From Stenogyne calaminthoides (Eukaryota > Streptophyta > Magnoliopsida > Lamiales > Lamiaceae): a stretch of 64,000 nt of DNA. The DNA lies in assembly GCA_037126765.1 (NCBI GenBank), contig JBBCBC010000001.1, positions 35,572,804-35,636,803 on the forward strand. The letters run 5' to 3'. Below are positions 46,076 through 57,574 of the stretch, one piece after another; position 1 is the first letter of the stretch, and each line of letters begins with the position of its first letter. The position numbers were made by a program, and so were the translations under genes. Under the pieces are notes generated by a model. The model made no database searches. It was not told the DNA's origin and was given only the letters and a program-made list of their open reading frames with translations.

Positions 46076-47506
46076 TTAACCCGGCTTGTGTTGACCCCCA
46101 ATTATGTTGGCAATTTGCCCCACTTGAACTTTGATGGCCTTCACATTGTCTTTGATTACACCAATATCTTGGGCCATATAATCAAACCTTTCATCTTGCC
46201 TTGAGAACTTTTGCCTAGTATCTCTCATGAAATTCTTTGTTTCACCCATAAAGGAGGTGAACATTTCTTCCATAGTCAACTTCTTCGAAGGTTCTTCAAT
46301 CTCCCCATTGTTGGCCGTGAAATTCGCCGGTGGTTGAATGGCATTTCTTGGGTTCGCATACGAGAAGTTCTCATGGTTCCTCAACCCCGGATGGTAGTGA
46401 TTGGGATTTTGAGGTTGATGATTTCCACGAAATTGCCTTTCTCCATAGTTTCTCTCTCGTTGATAACCCCCCATGTAATGAGCTTCTTCAAAATGACCAT
46501 TATCCATAGGTTCTAGTAGAGTGTTCTTTGACATCATGGTAGTCAAGTTATCAACCTTGGCAGAGAGCTTAGCAAGGATTTGCGACTCTTGAGCAGCTGC
46601 AACTCTTCGATGTTGCCTTCTTTCCGAATGCCAATGACTACCATTTTTAGCCTTGTTCTCCAAAAGAGTGTATGCCTCATCGGTGGTCAAGTCTAGCAAT
46701 GATGTCCCTGCCGAAGCATCCACTATCACTCTTGTATCGTCCTCCATCCCATTGTAAAAGTAACTGAGCCTTTGATCTCGAGAAAAGCCATGTTGAGGGC
46801 AACTCCTCACTAACTCCTTAAATCTTTCCCAAGCTTCTGAAAGTGACTCATCTTCATGTTGGACAAATGAGGAAATATCTCCTCGAATTTGGATGGTCCT
46901 AATGGGTGGGAAGTACTTCATGAGGAAAGCATCAACTACGTATTTCCATGTGACAATGGTGCGGAGATCAAGGGATTGATACCACTGTTTAGCTCGATCT
47001 CGAAGGGAAAATGGGAACAACTGGAGCCTTATGTGGTCTTGTGGTACCCTTGAAATTTTAACCGTTCCAGTTATCATAAGGAATTGAGATAAATGGAGAT
47101 TGGGATCTTCTGAGGGGAGCCCACCGAATTGGTTATTTTGCACCATCAGGATTAGTCCCGGTTTGAGCTCAAAAGAATTAACATCAACCATCCCCGGCCT
47201 TACATGAGGTCTTGCTCTTGGTCGAAATTGATCCCTCGAGATCCTTTGTTGCCTTGGTGCTTCATTTCCAACCGGTACATCATCTTGTGGCCCTTCGTCA
47301 TGGGCCAAATTATCTTGATGTATTGCCCCATCGTTGGCATCCATGTCATCTCCCTCATTTTGACCTTGATTTTGAGGATTCTCTTCTTGATTCATTCTGT
47401 CTAACTCCCTTCTTCTTCTCTCGGCGTTTTGTCTTCTACACAAAGCTTCAATTTCTGGATCTACGGGCAAGAGTGCTTGTTGGTCCCTCCTAGACCGAGT
47501 AATCAT
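46076..47506 (-). CDS. Gyp-1 Gag protein (Athila-like)
   Basis: This is an intact 476-codon frame from ATG 47506 (MITRSRRDQQALLPVDPEI) to TAA 46078-46076. The N-terminus is acidic and Asn/Gln-rich. The capsid-like core (retrotransposon gag family) has IRLQLFPFSLRDRAKQWYQS, then FLMKYFPP and ESLSEAWERFKELVRSCP. The C-terminal part is helical (FSRQDERFDYMAQDIGVI), with no zinc knuckle visible. The stop is in the same frame as the protease region, so read-through could yield Gag-Pol. Confidence 0.9.
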   Translation of the reverse strand: MITRSRRDQQALLPVDPEIEALCRRQNAERRRRELDRMNQEENPQNQGQNEGDDMDANDGAIHQDNLAHDEGPQDDVPVGNEAPRQQRISRDQFRPRARPHVRPGMVDVNSFELKPGLILMVQNNQFGGLPSEDPNLHLSQFLMITGTVKISRVPQDHIRLQLFPFSLRDRAKQWYQSLDLRTIVTWKYVVDAFLMKYFPPIRTIQIRGDISSFVQHEDESLSEAWERFKELVRSCPQHGFSRDQRLSYFYNGMEDDTRVIVDASAGTSLLDLTTDEAYTLLENKAKNGSHWHSERRQHRRVAAAQESQILAKLSAKVDNLTTMMSKNTLLEPMDNGHFEEAHYMGGYQRERNYGERQFRGNHQPQNPNHYHPGLRNHENFSYANPRNAIQPPANFTANNGEIEEPSKKLTMEEMFTSFMGETKNFMRDTRQKFSRQDERFDYMAQDIGVIKDNVKAIKVQVGQIANIIGGQHKPG

Positions 47507-47660
47507 AAGCCATGCCTAAAAGCAACTACCAATATTAGAAGACAAGTAAGAAAAATAAATACAAGATGATCTAATCAAATTTTTTTTTTATTTTTTTTTT
47601 CGAAAACAAGTAAAATCTAGTCAAAAACTCAACTAAACATCACTCTATAACTAATCAATG
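47507..47660 (-). other. Gyp-1 leader between primer-binding site and gag
   Basis: About 150 bp, AT-rich, with a run of T on the plus strand (47581-47600). Nothing else is recognised. Confidence 0.6.
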
Positions 47661-47682
47661 CCTCTCCCCGTCAACGGCGCCA
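47661..47682 (-). other. Primer-binding site of Gyp-1
   Basis: The minus strand reads TGGCGCCGTTGACGGGGAG, the typical TGGCGCCGTTG site of Athila/Tat elements. It lies six bases after the LTR end. Confidence 0.88.
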
Positions 47683-47688
47683 TAAACA

Positions 47689-49359
47689 TGTTCCACATTT
47701 TCTTAATGCATAAACTAACCGCAAGTGTACGGCGTCTAATTGTAAGTGATGAATGCAAGTGTCGATCCCACAAGGAGAGGTTTAGTGTAAAAGTGATTTT
47801 GTTTAGTCAAATTCTATCTAGAAATGGTCAATTTAAAGAGTTGATTGATTAACTAAGATTACCTCTAGTTCTTACTCAATTTGTCACAAGAAAGAGCTAG
47901 CTAAAGCAACATAAAAACTCAAAGATCACCAACAATGTTTTCATGCAAATTTAAATCACACAAGATTACAATAAATAGAGAAAAGAGATTCCAAGGCATT
48001 TGAATACATAAATATCCATTTATGCCTATAGTCCTCTCCAATTGAAATTGTAGTCTTTTCCTATAGGGTTGATCACTAAATAATGAATTAGAATTATCTT
48101 TCGATCAATTCAATCCAAAGGAAATACTACACAAACATGTATTTCTACCTAGCTAATGTAATACAACCCACTAAGCACCTAGGATCATCTAATACCCTCC
48201 CAATAATTAATCATTTTCAAGCTCATAAAATATTGGGTAATGTGTTTAATTATCTATTAATGGAATAAATCTCTCAACAAAAAATTTAAATGCACAAATA
48301 GGAAAAAACACACAAATATCAATCAAATAGAACAATAATGCATAAACTTCAATTTAAGTACTCAAAACCCTAGAACCAAAATGATTCTAGCCAAAAATTT
48401 CCATAATCTTACCAATTACAAGCTCAAATGACAAAAGCATAAGCAAAGAGAAAGGGATAGAAAGCTTAGACTAAAGTAGAAGGTAGAAAACCAAAATCCA
48501 AAGCTAATCCAAGGACAAGAGCTCCAAAAATTAAGAAAATTAAAAAAAAAAAATGGTGAAGAACACCTTAGCTATGTGTGAGTGTGTGTGTTTTTGCGGC
48601 TGCCACTGTTGTCAAAAAAATTCCTCTGCCCTAGAATAAAATATGCCCCCTGCTTGTTACTGTTACTCCCGAGACCACTGACCCAATCAAAATAAAATAG
48701 CAACTTTGCTTGTCCGCGTTGATAAAATGCGCAAAAGTTTTAGCACTTTTTCTGCGCATGGCTCATGTATCAAATAGCAGCTGCTTCCTTCACCATGCCT
48801 TTTCCTTGTGCGTGGAACCAAGGCAAATAAGTGGGCCCATCCTTAGTTGATCATTGCTGCAAGTGGGCGCTCATGTGCACTAAAAATGGGCTGAATAAAT
48901 TCCTGAACATGGGCCTTTGTTTTGGTTGAAATGGGCCTTTTTCTTGATTTTTCGAACTGGGCCGATGGCATGATTTGCTGCTGCGCACCGATCTTGTTTC
49001 GCTCATAACTTGAGCTACCGGACTCCGATTGATTCGATTCTTTTTCCGCTGTGAGCCTATTTTCAAGAAGCTTCACATGGTTCAACCTTCTTCTCCAAAA
49101 TCTTTCTTAATCAGATCATTTTTGCATCACTTCTTGCTTGTTTTCCTCCTATTCTCGATTATTCTTCTCTTGTTTGACTTCACTGAAAATTAGATGCGCG
49201 AATTGCTCAGAAAATATGCACTTTTCCTATAAAATAAACAAAACATGACCTATCTCCAAATCAAGTGCAATGAGTCAAATTTAGGCAATAAAATCATGTA
49301 ATTAAATCAAAATCAAGCCTAAAATGCACAATAAAATCAAGCAATTATCACCCGAATCA
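47689..49359 (-). repeat. Gyp-1 5' LTR
   Basis: On the minus strand it runs from TGATTCGGGTGATAATTGC (49359) to TGTGGAACA (47689), 1671 bp. It matches 36867-40145 after removal of the nested solo LTR, apart from a deletion of about 60 bp near 48278. It carries the 80-codon ORF at 49085-48843. Confidence 0.93.
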
Positions 49360-49364
49360 TTTTT

Positions 49365-49745
49365 ACCTGCTTTACACTTTACACACAACTGATTTGGTAA
49401 AACTGACATGCATATTTTAAGAGGAGATCAGATTAGCATCAAGCTACTGATCTGATCAGAAGACAGTTTGTTTTCTGATCTATTTCAGAATACTTAGAAA
49501 CTGATTTTAGAAAACTGATTTTTCTACACGGGTTAAAACTAGCTTCCGCACATCAGTTGACCTGATAAACGCCGAACTAATTTGCTTCATAGCAATTAGT
49601 TAGTTGGATATCAGATCGTACTGATACTCACACGTACTCTATCAGCACTTATCTGACCTTACACGCTGATCACGAAAAAGTTTTGGAAGTCTATTCATCC
49701 CTCCCCTCTAGACTTCCACCTCATGAAACCCATTTGGGACCTACA
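49365..49745 (+). repeat. Sire-5 LTR, right fragment
   Basis: It continues the LTR interrupted at 36866 and ends GGGACCTACA at 49745, like Sire-2 and Sire-4. The next bases (agcaccattg) are not a primer-binding site, so this is the end of a solo LTR or a 3' LTR. Confidence 0.78.
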
Positions 49746-51517
49746 AGCACCATTGTAGGTAGTGGCGACTTGAGCATTTTTTGGCGGAGTAGCTCACGTT
49801 GGTGTGAAAACGACGGCAGTTTAGGCTTCAAACAGGTATGACATGTTGATTTTCCCCACTCTTGTTGAGAAATTGGCCAATGTGATATTTGAGCTCGTTG
49901 ATAATTGGTAGTTGGTAGTTGAATTTGTGTTGATAAAGGCAATGAATCCCTTGTTGAGCTCGACTTGCTTGAATTCTTTGTTGAATAGAATATGTTGAAT
50001 TTCCATGCTAAAATTTCTTGAAATTTGATATATGAAACAATTGTCATGATACCTATAGTTGACAGTAGGGTTCTTTGACATTTTCGATCTTGTTGATGGT
50101 TAAAGTTGATAGTTGATCTCGTTGATAATTGATTAGAGCTCATTGGTAGTTGAAAATCTAGCCCCATTTGTGATTTTTGAATTTCTTTGTTGACTGATTA
50201 TGAGGAGTCTAGTACACCGACTTATTCCTTTGATTCTGATCATGCTGATTTTTGGTTGTTGGAGGTGCCGAAAACCTCCAGCCGTGGTGGGTTAGGTGAT
50301 AGATTTGATAGGCATGATTTGGCCGCCAATCGTGAAGGTGGCGGGAAAGATGGTGAGGATGGTGAAGATGTAGAAGCAGATGAATTGGGTGACGAGACCG
50401 AGTGGGCCAATTTTGGCAAGGAGGTCGAGCAGACCATTCCAAAAAAAAGGGCCAAGTTAGCCCGGGTCCGTCCTAAAGTTAAAAAGGTTGTGGTGGAGAT
50501 GGACGATACTGAGGTCTATATTTTTATGGTTGAGGATTGGGAAGAGACCGCTATTGAGATGAGCTTGCCTGTAAGTTGCCCCTTCATTTTTTATTTCGAG
50601 GCCTATTGAGGGCGACACAGGTGCAACGCCCCTATTAGGCAGCCTCGTCGCAATCACAAATAAGACAATGACGATTATGAGGCCACTAAACTTGATACTC
50701 GGATGAAAGAGTACGACATGGCTGCCCTTCGAACCAAATATGAGGTTCCCCAACACGTATGCTTTTACCTCCCGGGCGATAAGGAACGAGCGAGCCAACC
50801 TCCCACAGATTCCATTGCAGTGAATTTAGGTGTAATGGAAGCCAGAATCTTGTTCCCTTTACACCCCATTGTCTTCAAATTCCTCAACTATTGGGGTGTG
50901 TCATTGTCCCAAATTAATACAAATGGGTGGAGCACATTTTTTGGGCCCCTCTCGTGTGGAACTGAACTACTTTACCTAGATCTCTAGGTCGGAAGGTGAA
51001 GGATATTTTACTTTGCGAGCTCGGGAAGGTTGGAAAATTATTGAAGAAGTGCCCAACAAGGTTAAGAATTGGAAAAAGCTCTTCTGGTTTATGGGAGGAG
51101 ATTGGAAGAGCCCAGCTGACTATGGCTCTGGGGGCCCAGACCGTATTGATGTCCCTTGTTACTATGGAATCAACGCCAGTAAGTTTTTATTTGAACCAAA
51201 CTCAACTTGTACTGACCTAACTTTCCTTCTTTTTGTGCAGGTCACTAGGCTATTAAGGAACGTGAGTTGAGCAAGGATTTTGCTGGTAGTTTGTTTCAAG
51301 TTAGCTTTGTAGGTAGGGTTTGTAAAGAAAAAGCCGAGCAATTTCAAGATCGAGCAAATAACTGAGTAAGAAAAGAGAAATTTGGGCCGAGCAGGTACCT
51401 GAAGAATCATCTCGGGTTGAGCTGATCAACGGTAGTGCCCAAGTCCAAAAAGGTAAATAAAAAGGGATAACGGGCAAGACCTATAAATGGTCAAGTCCTA
51501 AATCATCCCGGCCGCCC
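49746..51517 (+). pseudogene. Tat-type accessory gene remnant (Tat-2), plus strand
   Basis: Frames at 50187-50609, 50703-50987 and 51013-51180 together resemble the plant 'putative gypsy-type transposon' domain (PF04195-like). Readable parts are an acidic start, then SIAVNLGVMEARILFPLHP and INTNGWSTFFGP, then KVKNWKKLFWFMGGDW. A GT-AG intron of 62 bp fits at 51179-51240 (NA|GTAAGT to GTGCAG), at the place where the minus-strand homologue also has an intron. A frameshift lies near 50950 and a stop near 50660. 49746-50186 has no clear coding content. The 3' part is interrupted by a solo LTR at 51518. Confidence 0.65.
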
Positions 51518-53232
51518 TGTTGGGGTTATACTGAAAAGTATGCTTTTTACTTTGTATAACCAAACTGAATTTCTTATTTATTTTACTGAAATAAATTATT
51601 TATCACATGTTGCATTAAATATGAATGAATGTTATATATATTTACTGCATACCCATTCGATAAGTCAGTACGTGTTACGTTGTAGTTAATATGGTGATAC
51701 CAGATCACAGAAGATCAAATTAACAGTTCCTCGTGACTAAGTACAAATTCACAACCCAGATGGAAATGAACAACCCATCATGAAAGGTTGAAGTGTAAGG
51801 CTCAGATTGGCTTGTCTTGACCAAGAGATTACACTAATGCATTATGATGCGCTGAAAAAGGACCTACAGGAGGATAAATTCTATGGTACTGAATATTCAA
51901 GAATTAGACCTCAGTGGTTCGTTATTTCTTAATCTTCGTCCCTTAAATAGGATCGTGTGAAATTAATAACTATTGTTTTGACTTATGATGGGAAGAGAAT
52001 CAATGTGATTCGATACCTTGTATCTTGGGCAATATTATTAATTACATGACGATTGCTAAGATTTAATACGGAGAATCGCGTGCAAGTACGTCTTGCTTGA
52101 TTTGTCCCCTTGGTGGGCTCAGAATCTTTATCATACCAAATCTTGCAAGTGAAAATTTATTTCTGGTATGGATAATAATGTTGAGCTGTCTTTACTCCAA
52201 GGACAAAGATATTAATTAATATAAAGTATGTTCAGTGGCTTAATTAATTAATGGAGTAAGATAATCTTAAACGCGGGAAATATTGACCGGGAGCCATATT
52301 ATCGTGAAGTCGTAATGTGGGTTAAGATGGATAGTTCAATATTAATTTTATAGTGGAGTAAATTAATATTAATGGGCTTGAATAATATTTTGGCTAAATA
52401 TTAAAGCTTCATAGCCCATTGGTGGTCCAATCTTAATTCTCCTAAAGGCCCCTCAAATAGCCCAAAATAAAGTCCAATTAACGAAAAAGGATAAGAAAAT
52501 ATTTTGTCTAATATTTCTTAATTTTTTTTCGAAAATTTGTAGGAAAAAGGAAGAAAAGATTTTCTTGATTTTCTTGTAGATATTTTGTGGAAAGCGATAA
52601 GTATTCTTGGAATACATAATTATCCCATAAATTCAAGAAGTCAAATCTTGATTCCTATTGCCTTGTTATTTTCGAAAATTTAGGAAAAAGGGGAAAAGAG
52701 ATTTTTATGGAAAAATTTAATTAAGGAGAAAAGAATATAGGAGATATATTCAAGATTTCTTGGAGACCAAGAAAAAGATTTTCTTCCTTATTTTTCTCCT
52801 AAAAAAATCGTCCCCCCCTTGTCCTATATATAGTGGATAAATCCTTCATTCCCAAGTGCAATTCCATGTGTTGGAAATATTAGAAATCCACAAAGGTGGT
52901 GGCAAAATATTTTACTTTTCTCTCTTGTTAAAATCGTTCGTGTGAATCCTCCCACCGGATTACGTTCGTGGACGTGGAACATATTTGAGAAGGCACTTTG
53001 GGTTGAACCATCGTCTCAGCGGTTGTCTCTACAAGAGGTACGTAATCTCGTAACTCCTAGATTCCGAATGCTTAGGATTTACGTGAATTACATGTACGCA
53101 TGATGTTTATTTGCTTATTAATTATTATGTTGAATTGGTTTATGATTAATTCATGTTAGTAATTAATTAATTAATTTAAATATGTATTTAAATTCACCTC
53201 GAATAGATCTGGGCACCCCTAATTTTCCAGCA
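51518..53232 (+). mobile_element. Solo copia LTR Sol-1
   Basis: It starts TGTTGGGGTTATACTG and ends TTTTCCAGCA, 1715 bp, with a TATA box near 52824-52832. The flanks are CGCCC (51513-51517) and CACCC (53233-53237), a 5-bp target duplication with one change. It is the same family as Sol-2 and Sol-3. Confidence 0.88.
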
Positions 53233-53790
53233 CACCCTCCCTATGAGCAAGAGGGCGACCAACCCCAAGTTCTAGCTCGAAGCATACAAAAATAAAATGG
53301 CAAAGTTGAACAAAAATAAGACAACTATACTTCGAGTTGGACATACTCGCATCCAAATAAGACGAGCAAAACTATCTCGCATACAAATAAGGCGAGTAAA
53401 AAGAAAGTAGCTTACACATAAGTAAGACGAGCAACAAGATAAAACAAGATAAATAGACAAAGTGCTGGTGAATTTTTCATTAAGTAAAAAAGGCTTTGCA
53501 GCCGAGTACAAAAGTTCATAGCATCTTCGGGCATGACAGCCGAGTACAAAAGTTCCTAGCATCTATTACATAAGTTCTTAGCATCTATCACAGGAGTTCG
53601 GTATAACTAGCAAAAGGCTAGCACATTATCATATCCTCCACTATGAGATTAGTTTTTCTCCAGATGATATGTAGGACCACGTTCGTTCCCCACCATATGA
53701 ACGACCCAGATTCAACAGAAAGAAAGCACGTGGGGTAGTAAAAAAATTGAATCTGACGGAAGTGATTGGGGGAAGAAGCCTGAAGTAGGC
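53233..53790 (-). other. Non-coding stretch downstream of the Tat-1 antisense gene
   Basis: No convincing ORF. It contains three near-copies of AAGTTCNTAGCATCT at about 53513-53588 and repeated ctcgcatacaaataag-type words at 53345-53400. It probably includes the 3' UTR of the minus-strand gene and part of the retroelement interior. Confidence 0.5.
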
Positions 53791-54105
53791 CTATTCATTG
53801 GCTGGGTTTGGCTCTTTATCTTGATCTGCCACAACCCCCTGGTCCGCAACACTAATATCTTCGGCCGTTGGGGCTGAGATGAGAGCTTGCTCGTCTAGTC
53901 CTGAAGTCTCCTCGACCGCTCCACCTCCCATAGTTGTTGCGGGGGCTCCATCAGCAGGGTCTCCGGCGGAAACTGACACCCGAGTTTGGCTAGATCTGAA
54001 AGAGGCAGGGCAACTGCCTTTGGCGGATTGTCCACCAGTCTGCCTAGGAGCTCGGCGAAGAGGGGCTGGAGGTTGAACTCAGGCGCCAGCCGGTGAACTA
54101 GTCGG

Positions 54106-55829
54106 TGTTGGGGTTATACTGGAAAGTATGCTTTTACTTTGTATAACCAAACTGAATTTTCTGGCTGATTTACTGAAATAAATTATTTATCACTAATGCT
54201 TTAAATATCATTGCATGTTACATATATTTACTGCATAACTGTTCAATAAACAGTACGTGTTACATTGTAGTTAATTTAGTGATACCAGATCACAGAAGAT
54301 TAAATTAACAGTCCCTTGTAACTAAAAAGTACCGTTCACGACCTAGATGGAAATGAACAATCCATCGTGAAAGGTTGAAGTGTAAGGCTCAGATTGGCTT
54401 GTCTTGACCAAGAGATTACACTAGTGCGTGGTGATGCAATCGAATCGGACCTCTGGGGAGGATAAGTTCTTGAAAGATCAACCGGGAAAGAATTAGACCT
54501 CAGTGGTTCGTTATTTCTTAATCTTCGTCCCTTAAATAGGATAATGTGTGGTTAGTAATTATTGCTTTGACTTATGACGGGTAGAGAATCAATGAGATTC
54601 AATATTTTATATCTTGGGCAATATTACTGGTCACATGCGATTGCTAAGATTTATCTGAAGAATCGTAATGCGAAGCACGCTTCGTTTGATTTGCCCCCTT
54701 GGGAGGTTCATAAGATTTATCATACCAAATCTTGCAAGTGGAATTTGTTTCCGGTATGGATAATAATGTTGAACCGTTCCTTGACCAAGGACAAAAGATA
54801 TTAATTAAAGAAAAGTTATTTCAGTGGCTTGAATTAATTAATGGGCTGGATAATCTTAAACACGGGAAATAATAACCGGGAGCCATATTAACAGTAATAT
54901 GGGTTAAGATGGATAGTGCAATATTAATTATGTAGTGGGATTAATTAATATTTATGGGCTTGAATAATATTGTGGCTCAATATTAGATATTCAAAGTCCA
55001 TTAGAAGGTCCAATCTTAATTCTCCTAAAGACCCCTCAAGTATCCCAAACAAAATGTCCAATAACTGAAAAAGGTGTTTAAAATAAAATAAATTATTGTT
55101 GCTAATTTTTCCATAATTTTCGAAACTTATTGAAGGAAGAAAGTGAAAAGATTTCTTGATTTTCTTGGAAAGATTTTATGGAATATGTATTCTTGGAATA
55201 CAAGATTGTCCCATAAATTCAAGAAAAGTCAAAGATCATATTTCTTTCCTATTCAATGTGATATTTTCAAAAATCCCTTAATATAGGGAGTTGGGATATT
55301 TGTGGAATATTTTAAATATGGAGAAAATAATATGTTGGATATATTCAAGATTTCTTGGAGATCAAGAAAAAGATTTTCCCATCTTATTCCTAGTGAAAAA
55401 ATCGGTCACCCCTAGTATTATAAATAGGGGATGATATTTCATTCCCAAGTGCAATTCCATGTATTGAAAAAATTAGAAATCCACAAAGGTGGTGCAACAT
55501 AATTTTATTTTTCCTTTTTGTTAAATTGTTCGTGAGTTCCTACCACCGAATTGTTGAACAAGGATAAGGGAATACTTGAGAAGACCTTTTGGTGTGTTCG
55601 TGTGAACGAGATCCATCTTCTCAACAGTTGTCACTCCGAGAGGTTAGTTCACGTAAACCCGTAGTATTTCCGCATGCGTAGGATTATGTGAACTGTTTAT
55701 ATGCATGATTGGTTGTTGAATTATTATTTGAATTAATATAGGATTAATTCATGCTAGTAATAATTGTTAGAATTAAATTTGTATTTAAATATTCATCCAG
55801 AATAGATCCGGGAAATTAATTCCCCAACA
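54106..55829 (+). mobile_element. Solo copia LTR Sol-2
   Basis: It starts TGTTGGGGTTATACTGG and ends TCCCCAACA, 1724 bp, with a TATA box at 55418-55425. The target duplication is perfect: GTCGG (54101-54105 and 55830-55834). It interrupts exon 4 of the Tat-1 antisense gene. Confidence 0.96.
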
Positions 55830-57574
55830 GTCGGATGAACTCGCCGGCAGCACAGACGTAGGAAAAGTTGGTCATGCTGTTGTAATCCTCCTCGGACACC
55901 ATTTTGGCTTTGGCTGCCTTGAGGTCTTCAACCTCTTACTGGGTTTGCTGGAGGTTGTCTTGAAGATCGCTCGATTTAGCCTCCAGTAAACTCATCTTCC
56001 CGGCCCACTCGATTTTCTCCCTCTCCAACTGGCTCTTTTCTTTAACCCAGCTAGCCTTCTCAGTCTCCAGCGGCTAGTTCAAGCTCTCGAGCTCGGCCAC
56101 TCTCCTCCTCATTTGCTAGGCCTCGCCCTGAGCTCACTCTTTCTCCCCTTGTTCACCTCGTTCATCTGGTCCACCAAGTGCTCCAGGGTGGCAATCTGGG
56201 ACCCCGAAAACTCGGCAGTGACCAACGTGCGACTGGCCATGATGGCACAAGTTCGCTGGTTATCCTTACCGATGTTGACATTGAGTTGTTGGTCGATCTC
56301 AATAGTGTGCGATCGGCTCACCCCAACAATGGTTGATTTGACGTACTTGAGCAGTCGGCCGAAGATGAGTGGGTTGGTCGACCACAGTTATTGCTCGACA
56401 TCATCGGAATACACCAGGCCGGACTTTGCCACCCTGCGTAGCGTTGAAGTTTCTTATTATAAAAAAAAAAGAGAAAAGGGAAGGTGCAATGCAGAGTAAA
56501 AGAAAGATAAGAGTTGGGAACTTACTTCTCCGCTTGGCTGGGGCACCATCCGAGAAAAGACCGACCTCGGGGCTCTCGGCCGGTTCCAGATCCTCTCACC
56601 GCCTCTTCATCCCGCATGCCCAAGTCACCCAGCAAGATCGCCCCTGGGCCCGAGGGGGCATGCCCGCTTGGAGGGCGGGGACCCTTCCCTAGGGCTTCCC
56701 CACCCTTTTCTTCGTCCAGGCAGGTGTCTCGGCGACAGTGGAGGCAGAGGCCATTTTCTTCTTTTTAGTGCCCTCCTGCTCGGCCACGGCGGCGAAGGTC
56801 AAGGCAGTCTTCTTCTTGCTGACCTCATGATGGGCCCGCTCACCCGCCATCTTCTGTAGATCAGCAACACTCAATCTCCTGCTCGTATCATCAAAGTCGG
56901 CAGGGGGATCAGGGCGAGCAACGACGACCAGGGAGGTTTCTACAAGACAGGGTTCAGAGAGTTAAGCAAATTACAAAGTGGTGTGGCCAAGTCAGTCTAA
57001 GAAAACTACCGTTTGGGTTGACCGGGGTCAAGTGGTGTGGCCAAGTCCAAAGTTTGGCTTGCTCTCGGTGGAGATCTGAGTTTAGATAATTGACCATCTG
57101 TGTGCTGTAAGGGCGGGTCAAGATAAGACCCAACACGTTATCAAATGCATCCCAAGAATGGTCGCTGGGAAGCAGCTCGGGTTCTGCAAATAAAAAAAAA
57201 GTTAAAATTAATATGGCCACATCCAAGGAAAAAATCGACTACTTACTTCTCAGTGGGCGATAATCGATGGGTACTTCGCGCCAAGCATCTCTGTTACTTG
57301 TACCCACTGAGCTGCGTCAGTCGCCCTCCACAAACCAGAATTTCTTACTCCAATCCTTGATTTTGCTTGGCAACTTCTTGACCAGCTTGACTTTGGGTTG
57401 AGCCTTGACGTGGCACCATCCTTTACCACCCAGGGAGTCCAAGATCTGGAGGAGAGAGGTGAGCTCCTGGGCACCGGGGAATGTCAAGCAATGTTCAAGG
57501 CCGAACAGAGTTAAGATTCCCATAATAATGTGCCAACAGTTGGGGTGCAGATGTTCCACTCGACGAGCAACCTC

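Larger units (their letters stand above)
36867..49359 (-). mobile_element. Ty3/gypsy element Gyp-1, Athila-like (12.5 kb including a nested solo LTR)
   Basis: On the minus strand the order is 5' LTR (49359-47689), primer-binding site, gag, protease, reverse transcriptase, RNase H, integrase, a long non-coding stretch, polypurine tract, 3' LTR (40145-36867). Both LTRs start TGATTCGGGTGATAATTGC and end TGTGGAACA. The target duplication is TTTTT on both sides (36862-36866 and 49360-49364). Gag, protease and primer-binding site fit Athila. No env-like ORF is present after integrase. It split the Sire-5 LTR. Confidence 0.93.

Noticed and set aside
45192..46516. Plus-strand ORFs of 101-157 codons
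   Set aside because: They are antisense shadows of the Gyp-1 protease and gag frames.
56369..56859. Plus-strand ORFs in a GC-rich stretch
   Set aside because: The minus strand here has exon structure and coiled-coil-type protein; the plus-strand frames are composition effects.
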